The notes: generated from the letters alone by a model not told the origin. 9,636 nt of DNA from JANMZR01 sp031383555 (GCA_031383555.1 JANMZR010000349.1:1-9636); one strand, 5' to 3'; shown: positions 1 through 7,070, numbered from the stretch's first letter. A program made the numbers and translations.

Positions 1-640
1 AAAAACCTATAAGGATTAGATTAGTATCTCCTCCAGGAAATTGTTCATACCCTAAAATTCCACCTCCAATATTACAAACCCAAATATTCAAATGTGTAGC
101 AGGTGATGTTGGATTAATACTTCCTTTTTTTGAACTTTTCATGGCATCACGAGCACCCCAAGAGGTTTTGCTTGACTGTTTCCGATTAACAGCAGCCAAA
201 GTAAACTGCAATTTAAAATCAAATCCTGTAAATACCGATGAATTAAATTTTTATCAGAATTAGTAAATCGAAAATCTGCATTTAAAATATCAATTTGGCT
301 TTAAATTTGATCTGGGCTAAAATTTTGTTGTGTAGTACTAAACAAAACATTTGCTACCACAGGAATTATCAACACTTCATCCACTCCAACTCTGCCTTTT
401 CGATTTGCTTTAATAAATTTCTCAGTGAAGTCCTCCACTTCTTTCATTTTGTCTTTTAGGGTCGGGTCTTCCTTCATATTTTCCTCCAAAACATCGTTTA
501 CTGCACATTTACGGCTATCAGTCGACTCTTTTGCTTGGCTTGATTTTGGTTTTGAAATAGACAGTCTTATTTATAAATTCTTCATTACAAGAAATAACTG
601 AATAAGTTAATATTACAAGCGTAAATAATTTTAAAGATTT
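1..640 (-). pseudogene. Decayed M43 (cytophagalysin-type) zinc metalloprotease, N-terminal part; runs off left edge
   Basis: Conceptual translation in three successive frame segments gives one protein. The first segment (640 to about 545) is a lipoprotein-like signal, KSLKLFTLVILT then YSVISC. The second (about 545-242) contains RKCAVNDVLEENMKEDP, the pro-region IIPVVANVLF and, after a stop, SQIDILNADFR. The third (241-1) contains SVFTG, SSKTSWGARDAMK, LNIWVCNIGGGILGY and EQFPGG. The order and wording match secreted M43 pappalysin/cytophagalysin proteases of Bacteroidota as I know them. Lesions seen: no ATG at the signal peptide; a frameshift somewhere in 519-573; TAA at 303-301 inside the usually continuous DQI-x-SQIDILN stretch; a second frameshift near 241-250. 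The DPNG..TTGI stretch usual before the SSKTSW-like segment also seems to be missing. The zinc motif HExxHxxGxxH would lie beyond the left edge. The open piece at 301-489 is only a fragment of this gene. Confidence 0.8.
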
Positions 641-915
641 TTATATTTTTTTAGTTTGTTAAATCTTGAAAAGTGTAAAGGGTAATTTTAATTTAAAAAT
701 ATTAAATATTTTATTTTTATTATTAAAATTTAAACGAATATCATTTTAAAATAAAATTTTCCATTCTCAAATAATTGATAACCTATCCAAGGGTAAAAGT
801 AAAATGAAATTAAATGAGAAATTATACTTTAATCAATATAAATCATCAACTAATTCAATAAATATTTCCTAATTTTAACAGTACAATAAATTTCTAAAAC
901 CTCTAATAACCTACC
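641..915. other. AT-rich spacer between protease pseudogene and permease
   Basis: No open reading frame, RNA gene or terminator could be supported here. It must hold the upstream region of the permease at 916 and the former promoter of the decayed protease on the other strand. No exact TAnnTTTG box was found on either strand near the gene starts. The closest match on the plus strand is TAATTTTA near 870-877. A pure A/T palindrome (696-712) is present but carries little information in such sequence. Confidence 0.5.
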
Positions 916-2232
916 ATGGCCTTCATTATTCTAATCGCATGTATTCTAATTCTTCTATTTCTTATAACTTATTGTAATTTAAGTGCTTATGTAGCTTTAA
1001 TTATAACTGCAATATGTGCTGGAATTTTCCAAGGCATGGATCTGACGCTGATTCTAAAAGCTATCCAAAATGGCATTGGAAGTACATTAGGCGGCTTGGC
1101 GCTCATACTTGGTTTTGGTGTAATGCTAGGCCATATGCTTTCAGAATCCGGTGCTGCACAGCAAATTAGCACAACAATGATCAATTGGTTTGGGGTAAAA
1201 AGAGTAAAACTTGCAATGGTGATTACTGGTTTTGCCGTTGGGATTGCCATGTTTTATAATGCCGGTTTCCTCATATTAATACCTTTGGTTTTTACAATTG
1301 CCTCACAAACGGGTCTTTCGCCGATTTATATAGGTATAGCCATGGCATCATCACTTTCGGTGACACATGGTTATTTGCCACCCCACCCTGGGCCGACAGC
1401 GATTGTAATATTATTCAAAGCTAATATGGGGCTCACGCTTATTTATGGATTAATTATTGCCATTCCAGCTTCAATATTTGCAGGATTAATATTTCCAGAA
1501 TTTGTGAAAAACATTAAAGCCAATCCGCCAAAAGGGCTATTTGAGTCTAAACAACTGGATGCAAATCAATTACCTTCTTTTGGAATAAGCCTTTTAGTGG
1601 CTCTTTTGCCAGTTGTATTAATGGCAATTGCTACAGCTTCAGAATTTTTATTGCCTAAAGACCATCCATTTATGCCTACAATTAAGTTTTTTGGGGACCC
1701 GAGTGTTTCTATGCTTTTAGCGCTATTGGGTGCTTTCCTGTTTTTAGGAATTTTGAAAGGCAAAACTATGAAGGACTTGACAAATTCAGTAAATGGTGCT
1801 ATCGGTGCCGCTGCACTACTTTTGCTAATAGTAGGTGCAGGAGGTGCTTTTAAACAAGTATTGATGGATGGCGGCATGGGCGATGAAATTGCTCAAAATT
1901 TTAAAGGCTCAAGCTTTCCTCCCCTGTTTTTAGGTTGGTTAGTGGCTTTTATCATTCGTGTTTCATTGGGTTCGGCAACCGTGGCGGCTATAACTGCGGG
2001 TGGAATTGTTTTACCTATTTTGGATGCAACAGGAGAAAGCAAGGAACTGATGGTACTAGCAATTGGTGCTGGAAGCCTAATGTGCTCACATGTGAATGAT
2101 GCTGGCTTTTGGTTATTTAAAGAATACTTTGGTTTAAGCTTGAAAGATACCTTCAAAACATGGACAGTTTTGGAAACTATTGTTGGAATAACTGGTTTGG
2201 TTGGGGTGTTGGTCTTGAAAATGTTTATTTAA
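916..2232 (+). CDS. GntP-family permease (gluconate/sugar-acid:H+ symporter type)
   Basis: This 438-residue, highly hydrophobic protein has the normal length and about 12 or more predicted membrane segments of GntP-family (GntT/GntP/IdnT-like) inner-membrane symporters. These import gluconate or related hydroxy acids with protons. Family landmarks are clear: HGYLPPHPGP at residues 151-160, GSATVA at 352-357, and SHVNDAGFWLFKEYF at 391-405 followed by KTWTVLETI (414-422). The ATG at 916 follows shortly after in-frame stops and has no clear Shine-Dalgarno sequence. No gluconate kinase, dehydratase or regulator lies next to it, so the substrate (gluconate, idonate, glycerate, lactate or another acid) cannot be named. 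It converges with folB across 81 bp. The family call is certain; the substrate is not. Confidence 0.93.
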   Translation: MAFIILIACILILLFLITYCNLSAYVALIITAICAGIFQGMDLTLILKAIQNGIGSTLGGLALILGFGVMLGHMLSESGAAQQISTTMINWFGVKRVKLAMVITGFAVGIAMFYNAGFLILIPLVFTIASQTGLSPIYIGIAMASSLSVTHGYLPPHPGPTAIVILFKANMGLTLIYGLIIAIPASIFAGLIFPEFVKNIKANPPKGLFESKQLDANQLPSFGISLLVALLPVVLMAIATASEFLLPKDHPFMPTIKFFGDPSVSMLLALLGAFLFLGILKGKTMKDLTNSVNGAIGAAALLLLIVGAGGAFKQVLMDGGMGDEIAQNFKGSSFPPLFLGWLVAFIIRVSLGSATVAAITAGGIVLPILDATGESKELMVLAIGAGSLMCSHVNDAGFWLFKEYFGLSLKDTFKTWTVLETIVGITGLVGVLVLKMFI

Positions 2233-2310
2233 AGCAACTACTATTAATTTTAAACAAAGGGCGTATAACTATTGTTTCCAAAAAGCTGGGGCAAATTGTA
2301 GTTGTGCTTT
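2231..2310. repeat. Long-range inverted repeat between convergent permease and folB genes
   Basis: AAAGCAACTAC at 2231-2241 pairs with GTAGTTGTGCTTT at 2298-2310. This gives 7 bp (CAACTAC/GTAGTTG) plus 4 more (AAAG/CTTT) after a 2-nt bulge, enclosing 56 nt. It spans almost the whole gap between the two converging genes and begins inside the permease stop codon. It might form a bidirectional 3'-end structure, but there is no T-tract as in a standard intrinsic terminator, and chance is possible. Confidence 0.3.
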
Positions 2311-2313
2311 ATC

Positions 2314-2664
2314 TCACCCCTTCATGTTAATCCTAGCCCGCTCACAAACACCACCAATGGGTGGGTTGAACTTTGAAACAGATACTTCAACTTGCTGAAC
2401 GTTAGGATATTGAGTACGTATTCGTTCAATAATTGAATAGCCAATATGCTCTAATAATCTGTGCTTTTGATGCATTACTTCTTTAATATGCTCGTAAACA
2501 TCTTCATAGTTCACTGTTTCTTTGAGTCGGTCAGTTTCCGCAGCTAATGTAAAATCTGTATCAATTATGATATCAACCGAATATCGATTTCCTATTTTTT
2601 GCTCCTCAATATAGGCGCCATGGTAGGCGAAAAACTCAAGGCCTTCTAATGAAATTTTTCCCAT
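2314..2664 (-). CDS. folB: Dihydroneopterin aldolase (FolB)
   Basis: This 116-residue cytoplasmic enzyme of folate synthesis cleaves 7,8-dihydroneopterin to 6-hydroxymethyl-7,8-dihydropterin and glycolaldehyde, and often epimerises it to the monapterin form. The length is typical. Recognisable elements are FFAYHGAYIEEQKIG (residues 11-25), with Glu21 at the position of the substrate-contacting Glu near residue 22 of the S. aureus enzyme; the VNYEDVY segment with Tyr53; LLEHIGYSI with Glu72, the pterin-anchoring glutamate; and SKFNPPIGG with the catalytic Lys98. No key residue is missing. It is the last gene of a probable minus-strand unit, 53 bp after the DivIVA-domain gene, and no other folate gene is in view. 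Confidence 0.95.
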   Translation of the reverse strand: MGKISLEGLEFFAYHGAYIEEQKIGNRYSVDIIIDTDFTLAAETDRLKETVNYEDVYEHIKEVMHQKHRLLEHIGYSIIERIRTQYPNVQQVEVSVSKFNPPIGGVCERARINMKG

Positions 2665-2717
2665 AAATTCTGAGGATTTTGAAAAATTTAGATTTGATAT
2701 AATATTTAGTTCAGATT

Positions 2718-3635
2718 TTATATTGTATCAAAAAACGATTTGCTCTGGTTTTCCTCTTTTACCTCTTCAATTGTTGGCAAATTTGGCTCTTCAGATAAAG
2801 CTAATATTTTTTGTACGGTAGGCAAACCATCATCTTCTGGCCCAATTTCAACTTTCAATTTCTCTTTAACTACCTTTTTTACTGCTTTTACAATTACTTT
2901 CGCTGCCACTACCTCTTTTGCCTTTTTTATTTGCTTTGGTTTAGCTTTTACCTCCGTTTTAACTATTGGGGTAATTTTTTTAGGATCTATTTCAATTTGA
3001 GCATTTTCAATATTATTTAGACGCAACTTTTTGGCATCAAATATTTCTGGCGAATATTTTGTTTGAATATTATTAAGTCGGTCGTTGGTATTTTCTATTA
3101 AAGCATTCAAATCATAAAGCAATTGTTGTTTGGCTATGTCCAACGATTTGTATTCGCTTTCACTCGTTTCCAAATCTTTTTTAGCTTCTTCTTTTAATAG
3201 TGCTATAGTTTCATTAGCTTCAGTTAAAAGTCTAACCTTCTCATTTTCAGCATTATCTATTATTTCGTCGGCTTTGTTTTCTGCTTTTGCCCAATATTCG
3301 TCACCTTCACTTTTTTTGGTAGAAAAATAATTATCTCCTTTTTCAGTCGAATCTGTTATTATTTCAGCAGATTTTAGCTCCGCATTTTCTAACAATTTTC
3401 TAGCATTTTCGTCGCCTTCTTTTATAGTTCGCAACATAATAGACTCCACATCTTTAAGTCTATTGAGCTCTCTTTCAGCAATATCCAATTGCTTTTGCAC
3501 GGCTGAAAGCTCATCAAGTTCTTTTTGCCATTCTTGGGATAGTGAGCTTAAAAACTGATCTACAGCCTCTTTATCATAGCCTCTAAATGATTTATTAAAT
3601 GTATAATCACGAATTCCTTCTGGGGTTACTTTCAT
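2718..3635 (-). CDS. DivIVA-domain coiled-coil protein
   Basis: This 305-residue protein opens with a textbook DivIVA membrane-binding domain: TPEGIRDYTFNKSFRGYD (residues 4-21), then EAVDQFL. Phe17 and Arg18 sit at the same residue numbers as the membrane-inserting Phe17/Arg18 of Bacillus subtilis DivIVA. Residues about 31-190 are a long, charged, heptad-like coiled coil. Residues about 219-262 are a Lys/Val/Ala-rich basic segment. The tail is acidic and holds two similar short motifs, GLPTVQKI (270-277) and NLPTIEEV (285-292). Family members oligomerise and act as scaffolds at curved membrane such as poles and septa. A role in division or polarity here is inference. It starts 25 bp after the WD40 gene and precedes folB. 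The domain call is strong and the cellular role unknown. Confidence 0.85.
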   Translation of the reverse strand: MKVTPEGIRDYTFNKSFRGYDKEAVDQFLSSLSQEWQKELDELSAVQKQLDIAERELNRLKDVESIMLRTIKEGDENARKLLENAELKSAEIITDSTEKGDNYFSTKKSEGDEYWAKAENKADEIIDNAENEKVRLLTEANETIALLKEEAKKDLETSESEYKSLDIAKQQLLYDLNALIENTNDRLNNIQTKYSPEIFDAKKLRLNNIENAQIEIDPKKITPIVKTEVKAKPKQIKKAKEVVAAKVIVKAVKKVVKEKLKVEIGPEDDGLPTVQKILALSEEPNLPTIEEVKEENQSKSFFDTI

Positions 3636-3660
3636 TGTATTTGCTTTATTTTTCTATTTT

Positions 3661-4575
3661 TTAAACGGTATTTTGCTCATTTATTTCCCAAACTGATATT
3701 TTCTTATCATCACTTGCCGAAATCAAATAATCGTTGAATTCGGTCCATAACAGTTTATTTATTGATGTTCCATGACCAGCGTGCCTTGCCCTGTCCACTA
3801 CTTTTAATAATTTGAACGTTTCAAATTCCCAAATTTTTATCGATTTATCCATGCTACATGTTGCAAATAGTTTTCCATTTTTATGAAAAAAAAGATCATT
3901 TATTGCATACAAATGAGCAGGAACATCATGCTCCAATTCATAGTTTTTATGAACATTCCATTTTTTAAGATGGGCATCCCTACTTCCGGATATCAAATAT
4001 AAAAAGTCAGTAGAATATTTAAGCGTAAAAACTGAGTTTTTATGAGCATTTATTACAAATTTGAGTGAAAAGTTATTCAAATCAAATATTTTTATCGTAA
4101 AATCACTGAAACCAACCGCAAATTCATTTGTTAATGGGTTAATTGAAATACTTCTTGCTGAATTTTCAGATGCCTTAATAGTTTTCAATAAAGCAAATTT
4201 TTCGATGTCAATTACAAAAATAATCCCATCAGCTGAAGCTAAAAATGCATAGTTTTCAAATAATTGGATATCGAATAAATTTGAAAAAGTTAATTTCAAT
4301 GAAGAATGCTCCATTTTTGTAATTGGGTCAATTCGGTGAATTCCTTCACAATTTTGACAAACCCAAAGCAAATTTGATGGCTTATGGTAGGCCATAGCGT
4401 ATACAGAAGCTGGTATTCTCGCCACTAACTCGCCAGTATCTGGTTTTTGTAAATTCCACTTAACTACTTGACCATCAGCTCCAGACGAATAGAAAATTGA
4501 AGCCAATTCCCCTCCAACTATTGAATAAACGCAGTCGTAATGCCCAGAAAAAGTATCAAATTTGCTAATTTGCAT
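3661..4575 (-). CDS. WD40-repeat protein, seven-bladed propeller
   Basis: The protein has 304 residues from the chosen start at 4575 (MQISKFDTFSGHYDCVYS). An ATG 63 bp upstream (4638) would add 21 residues, but they are not WD40-like, and the first blade begins naturally with FSGHYDCVYS. Seven strand-d endings can be counted: VVKWNL, IHRIDP, IFVIDI, IKIFDL, LKKWNV, IKIWEF and ISVWEI. That is enough for one closed seven-bladed beta-propeller and nothing else; there is no signal peptide, membrane segment or catalytic domain. Such proteins are protein-protein scaffolds, and in Bacteroidota stand-alone cytoplasmic forms of about 300 residues are common but uncharacterised. It is the first gene of the probable WD40-DivIVA-folB transcription unit, which suggests a partnership with the DivIVA-domain protein (inference from spacing only). 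Confidence 0.88.
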   Translation of the reverse strand: MQISKFDTFSGHYDCVYSIVGGELASIFYSSGADGQVVKWNLQKPDTGELVARIPASVYAMAYHKPSNLLWVCQNCEGIHRIDPITKMEHSSLKLTFSNLFDIQLFENYAFLASADGIIFVIDIEKFALLKTIKASENSARSISINPLTNEFAVGFSDFTIKIFDLNNFSLKFVINAHKNSVFTLKYSTDFLYLISGSRDAHLKKWNVHKNYELEHDVPAHLYAINDLFFHKNGKLFATCSMDKSIKIWEFETFKLLKVVDRARHAGHGTSINKLLWTEFNDYLISASDDKKISVWEINEQNTV

Positions 4576-4653
4576 ATCTTGCCTACATTTTGCTAAATGT
4601 TTCTTAAAATTGTTGAACCTAACTAAATTACAGTTCAAAGTTCGCTATTTTTG

Positions 4654-4668
4654 ATTGTTATTAACAAT
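4654..4668. promoter_or_regulatory. 15-bp near-perfect palindrome in a divergent promoter region
   Basis: ATTGTTA and TAACAAT are separated by one T. The site lies between the divergent WD40 gene (start 4575) and the phosphopantetheinyl transferase gene (start 4715), 46 bp from the latter. The position suits an operator for one or both genes, but no regulator gene is nearby and A/T-rich palindromes arise by chance. No exact TAnnTTTG box was found on either strand in this gap. Confidence 0.25.
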
Positions 4669-4714
4669 TTTGATTTCTTTTGTTTAATTTTTCAACTAAA
4701 ATAAAAACCAATTT

Positions 4715-5347
4715 ATGGCCTTAGTTTTGAATAAATCGATTGCTAACGATTGCTATTTCATGGTTTGGAAATTAGAGGAATCGGCCGATTTTTATAAAAA
4801 CAATTTAGGAGAAGTTAATTGGCAAATTAAAGAATATTTGCAAATAAGCCACCCACACAAACAAATAGAATGGTTGGCAAGTCGGTTTTTAGCTAAAAAA
4901 TTAGCTGAAAGTTTAAATATTAATTATTGGGGCTTAATAAAAGATGCTTATAATAAACCCTATTTACAAGACTCGCATCATCATTTATCAATTTCCCATA
5001 CTGCTACTCATGTTGCTACTGCAATTCATTTACATAAACCAATTGGTATTGATTTGGAAAAGGTTACAGAACGCCTCCATATCATAAAACATAAATTCTT
5101 AACCGAGTCGGAAAGAAGCCAAACTAACGATAAAATAGAAATACTATGTATATTTTGGTCGGCAAAGGAATCACTTTATAAATTATACGGCAAAAGAGGG
5201 GTGCATTTTCAAAAAGAACTATTAATTATGAATTTCTCAAAACTTGAGCCAACATTTAAAGGTAAAATTGCTATTGAAAACTTTGAATATATAGCCGATA
5301 TACATTATTTTCATTTAGACAATTCCTATTTGACTATTGCATATTAA
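4715..5347 (+). CDS. 4'-phosphopantetheinyl transferase (Sfp-type superfamily)
   Basis: This 210-residue cytoplasmic enzyme transfers the phosphopantetheine arm of coenzyme A to a conserved serine of carrier proteins (fatty-acid ACP, or PCP/ACP of polyketide or peptide synthesis). Motifs in order: NKPYLQ (80-85), the HLSISHT stretch (90-96), IGIDLEKV (110-117) with the Mg2+-binding Asp113 and nearby Glu115, KFLTESE (127-133), and WSAKESLYK (148-156), whose Glu152 is the second metal ligand and whose Lys/Glu pair is the family signature. The length lies between AcpS (about 125) and full Sfp (about 230), as usual for the single Bacteroidota copy. The ATG at 4715 has no clear Shine-Dalgarno sequence. 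No synthase or carrier-protein gene is adjacent, so general ACP activation is the most economical role. Its stop is 2 bp from the stop of the converging SirB1-like gene. Confidence 0.9.
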   Translation: MALVLNKSIANDCYFMVWKLEESADFYKNNLGEVNWQIKEYLQISHPHKQIEWLASRFLAKKLAESLNINYWGLIKDAYNKPYLQDSHHHLSISHTATHVATAIHLHKPIGIDLEKVTERLHIIKHKFLTESERSQTNDKIEILCIFWSAKESLYKLYGKRGVHFQKELLIMNFSKLEPTFKGKIAIENFEYIADIHYFHLDNSYLTIAY

Positions 5348-5349
5348 AA

Positions 5350-6210
5350 TTAAAAGCGTTCTTTTGGCGAGTCAGATACAGCAGCCATTAAGGTTTCAAT
5401 TTCTTTAAGTTTTTCTATATCGGAGGTTTTTTCAAATGAAAGTGCCAGATTTCTCAATACTCTTTTCAAAATATCTATATTAGTACATGGATTATAGAAA
5501 ATATCAGATGATTTCAAATTTAATTGACCAATATAATTATCAATATCGGATTTGTAAAATACCAGGCCACGGTTAAAAACGTTGATATAAAATTGCACCA
5601 AATCACTTTTATAAACAAGCACAAACAAATTAGGGAGGTTTACTCCATAAACTGGCAAGCCAAGTTTCTGGGCAATCAACATATAAATAGTACAAAGTGA
5701 AATTGGGTTGCCCTTGTGCGACTCAAGTACTATATTTAGCATTGAATTTGATGCCGAATGAAAGTTTTTTGTATTGGGGCCAAATTTTAACTTATCAAAA
5801 AGTACTGAATTCAATATTCTTATCTGATCGGTTGGGTGAAGATTGGGTTTAAATTCTTTCCATACCTCATAAAATATTTGTTCAATTTCTGCTTTCAATT
5901 TATCAAGGCTAAGGTCAGGATATTGGTAGGTTGCAATTATCCACATCCCTTCCAAAAGGTCAATTGAGCCACCTTCAACCCAATTTTTAAGTTTGTCAAC
6001 AACAGTTTCAAATTGCAAGTCATGAATAAGTTCTTCAATCCGTTTCTGTACAATTGGATTACTAAGGCCCGATTTTTCCCATTCAGTTTCCAAAAAAGGA
6101 ATCGCAAAACCGCCCAAACTTTTAATTTTTCCCATTACGTGGGTTTGAATCTCCTCGTCCTCATCGTCTAATAAAGAAATCAATGCCTTTATTTCGTTTT
6201 CCCTCATCAT
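5350..6210 (-). CDS. SirB1-like transglutaminase-fold protein (Transglut_core2 type)
   Basis: The protein has 286 residues from the start at 6210, chosen because AAAAGG lies 8 nt upstream and homologues as I recall them begin near NEIKALISLLDD. An ATG at 6246 would add 12 residues. The N-terminal third looks like a HEAT-type helical repeat (ALISLLDDEDEEI to IPFLE, about 9-40). Residues about 68-240 are the SirB1/UPF0162 domain: GSIDLLEG (81-88), YQYPDLSLD (95-103), SHKGNPISLCTIYMLIAQ (164-181), LGLPVYGVNLP (183-193) and FYINVFNRG (207-215). Family members have a transglutaminase-like fold and mostly unknown function. One oddity: the segment usually read as LP-x-HF is here LPNLF, so the conserved His is replaced by Leu195 (TTG codon). 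This may remove any hydrolase-type activity. It stands alone, converging with the phosphopantetheinyl transferase. Confidence 0.82.
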   Translation of the reverse strand: MMRENEIKALISLLDDEDEEIQTHVMGKIKSLGGFAIPFLETEWEKSGLSNPIVQKRIEELIHDLQFETVVDKLKNWVEGGSIDLLEGMWIIATYQYPDLSLDKLKAEIEQIFYEVWKEFKPNLHPTDQIRILNSVLFDKLKFGPNTKNFHSASNSMLNIVLESHKGNPISLCTIYMLIAQKLGLPVYGVNLPNLFVLVYKSDLVQFYINVFNRGLVFYKSDIDNYIGQLNLKSSDIFYNPCTNIDILKRVLRNLALSFEKTSDIEKLKEIETLMAAVSDSPKERF

Positions 6211-6218
6211 TTTTACAA

Positions 6219-6224
6219 CCTTTT
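6219..6224 (-). promoter_or_regulatory. Ribosome binding site deciding the SirB1-like start
   Basis: AAAAGG on the minus strand is separated by 8 nt from the ATG at 6210. No comparable site precedes the alternative ATG at 6246, which supports the shorter protein. Confidence 0.5.
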
Positions 6225-6304
6225 GTATATCCGTAGAAACTATCAAAATAGCACAACAATTATTGCCATTTATATTTACTTAATGCTAATTGAAAAATCT
6301 ATTG

Positions 6305-6312
6305 CAAATTTA
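6305..6312 (-). promoter_or_regulatory. Candidate -7 promoter box for the SirB1-like gene
   Basis: The minus strand reads TAAATTTGC, an exact match to the Bacteroidota -7 consensus TAnnTTTG. It lies about 95 bp upstream of the start at 6210. No TTG was seen at the expected -33 position, so this is moderate evidence only. Confidence 0.4.
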
Positions 6313-6459
6313 AAGCCATTTTTTAGCATTTTTTATTGAAAATTGCATAAAATAGTTTTTAGTACTATGCATTACCAAGTTCTATCCATAAAATAGTCCG
6401 TTTGTAATTTCAAATTTACCGTTCCTTTAGTTTTCAAATAAAATACAAAATTCAAAGTA

Positions 6460-6467
6460 TAATTTTG
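6460..6467 (+). promoter_or_regulatory. Candidate -7 promoter box for the PspC/LiaF-like operon
   Basis: TAATTTTG matches the Bacteroidota -7 consensus TAnnTTTG, 82 bp upstream of the PspC-gene ATG. This implies an A-rich leader of roughly 75 nt. A clear -33 TTG is missing. Confidence 0.4.
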
Positions 6468-6549
6468 ACCTATAAATAAAAAGAGTAGGTAATAAAGTAA
6501 ATGTAAAAGCCTCTTAAAATCATAACAAATAAAATTAAACAAACAAAAA

Positions 6550-7044
6550 ATGGAACGTAAATTACACAGAATTGAAGGAGGGAACTCAGTTGTAGGCGGA
6601 GTAGCCGCTGGATTAGCAGAATATTTTGCTATTGATGTCGCAATAGTGAGGGTGATATTTGTAATTGGTTTTTTCACACCAATTCCTAGCATAATAACTT
6701 ATGTAATATTATGGCTTGTTTTACCACGCCAAACTGGCAATTCAAATGTAGTATTCAATGATTCAACAAATAACCTAAACCCATTTTCAACAATGACAAA
6801 CGGAAAACAAAACAGCGGCCAAATTGGCGGCATTATTTTAGTAGCTTTAGGAAGTATATTTTTAGCCGACGAGTTTATACCTTGGTTCGATTTTGATAAA
6901 CTTTGGCCATTATTATTAATTGGCATTGGTGTTTGGATATTAACGAAAGATAAAAATAAGGCAAATAGTACAACCAATAATGTTGAGCCTCCAAAAGCTG
7001 ATAGCTTAAACAATGATGCTGAGATAATTGAAAATAATCTTTAA
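6550..7044 (+). CDS. PspC-domain membrane protein with C-terminal DUF5668 (LiaF-type) membrane domain
   Basis: This 164-residue inner-membrane protein has two recognisable parts. Residues 4-60 are a PspC domain (KLHRIEGG, VVGGVAAGLAEYFAID, VRVIFVIGFF, VILWLVLPRQ), the module found in phage-shock-protein C and related envelope-stress proteins. Residues about 91-132 are a two-helix DUF5668 segment (GGIILVALGSIFLADEF, then WPLLLIGIGVWIL) of the kind at the N-terminus of LiaF-like proteins. The tail is polar. In other bacteria PspC proteins sense or transmit membrane stress; that role is inferred here. The next gene, 63 bp on, repeats the DUF5668 segment, so the pair likely work together in one operon. 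No two-component genes of the LiaRS type are in view. The start lacks a clear Shine-Dalgarno sequence but has an A-rich leader. Confidence 0.88.
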   Translation: MERKLHRIEGGNSVVGGVAAGLAEYFAIDVAIVRVIFVIGFFTPIPSIITYVILWLVLPRQTGNSNVVFNDSTNNLNPFSTMTNGKQNSGQIGGIILVALGSIFLADEFIPWFDFDKLWPLLLIGIGVWILTKDKNKANSTTNNVEPPKADSLNNDAEIIENNL

Positions 7045-7070
7045 AAAAACGTCTTAAAAACAAATAACCT

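Larger units (their letters stand above)
6211..6549. other. Divergent intergenic region, SirB1-like gene / PspC gene
   Basis: These 339 bp separate two divergently transcribed genes. They contain one Bacteroidota-type -7 box on each strand (listed separately), AT-rich spacer and no supportable gene, RNA or terminator. A minus-strand open frame across 6372-6692 is mostly antisense to the PspC gene and has no family features. Confidence 0.6.

Noticed and set aside
301..489. Short minus-strand frame of 62 codons as a gene of its own
   Set aside because: It starts at a TTG inside a longer protease-like frame and ends at a premature TAA; homology-like sequence continues on both sides, so it is part of the 1-640 pseudogene.
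696..712. Perfect A/T palindrome AAAATATT-A-AATATTTT
   Set aside because: Made only of A and T in very AT-rich spacer, so a chance match is likely, and it has no positional link to a start or stop.
987..2156. Minus-strand frames at 987-1250, 1566-1877 and 1893-2156
   Set aside because: They are fully antisense to the intact permease gene, have no family features and show the composition expected of a mirrored membrane-protein gene.
2740..3330. Plus-strand frames at 2740-3000, 2811-3020 and 3130-3330
   Set aside because: Antisense shadows of the DivIVA-domain gene; the Phe/Ser-rich translations mirror Lys/Glu codons on the real strand.
4576..4638. Upstream start for the WD40 protein, adding 21 residues
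   Set aside because: The extra residues are basic and unlike a first blade or signal peptide; the internal ATG at 4575 begins directly before the first repeat.
6372..6692. Minus-strand frame of 106 codons over the PspC upstream region
   Set aside because: Its N-terminal part is antisense to the conserved PspC domain and its remainder is AT-rich spacer without recognisable motifs.
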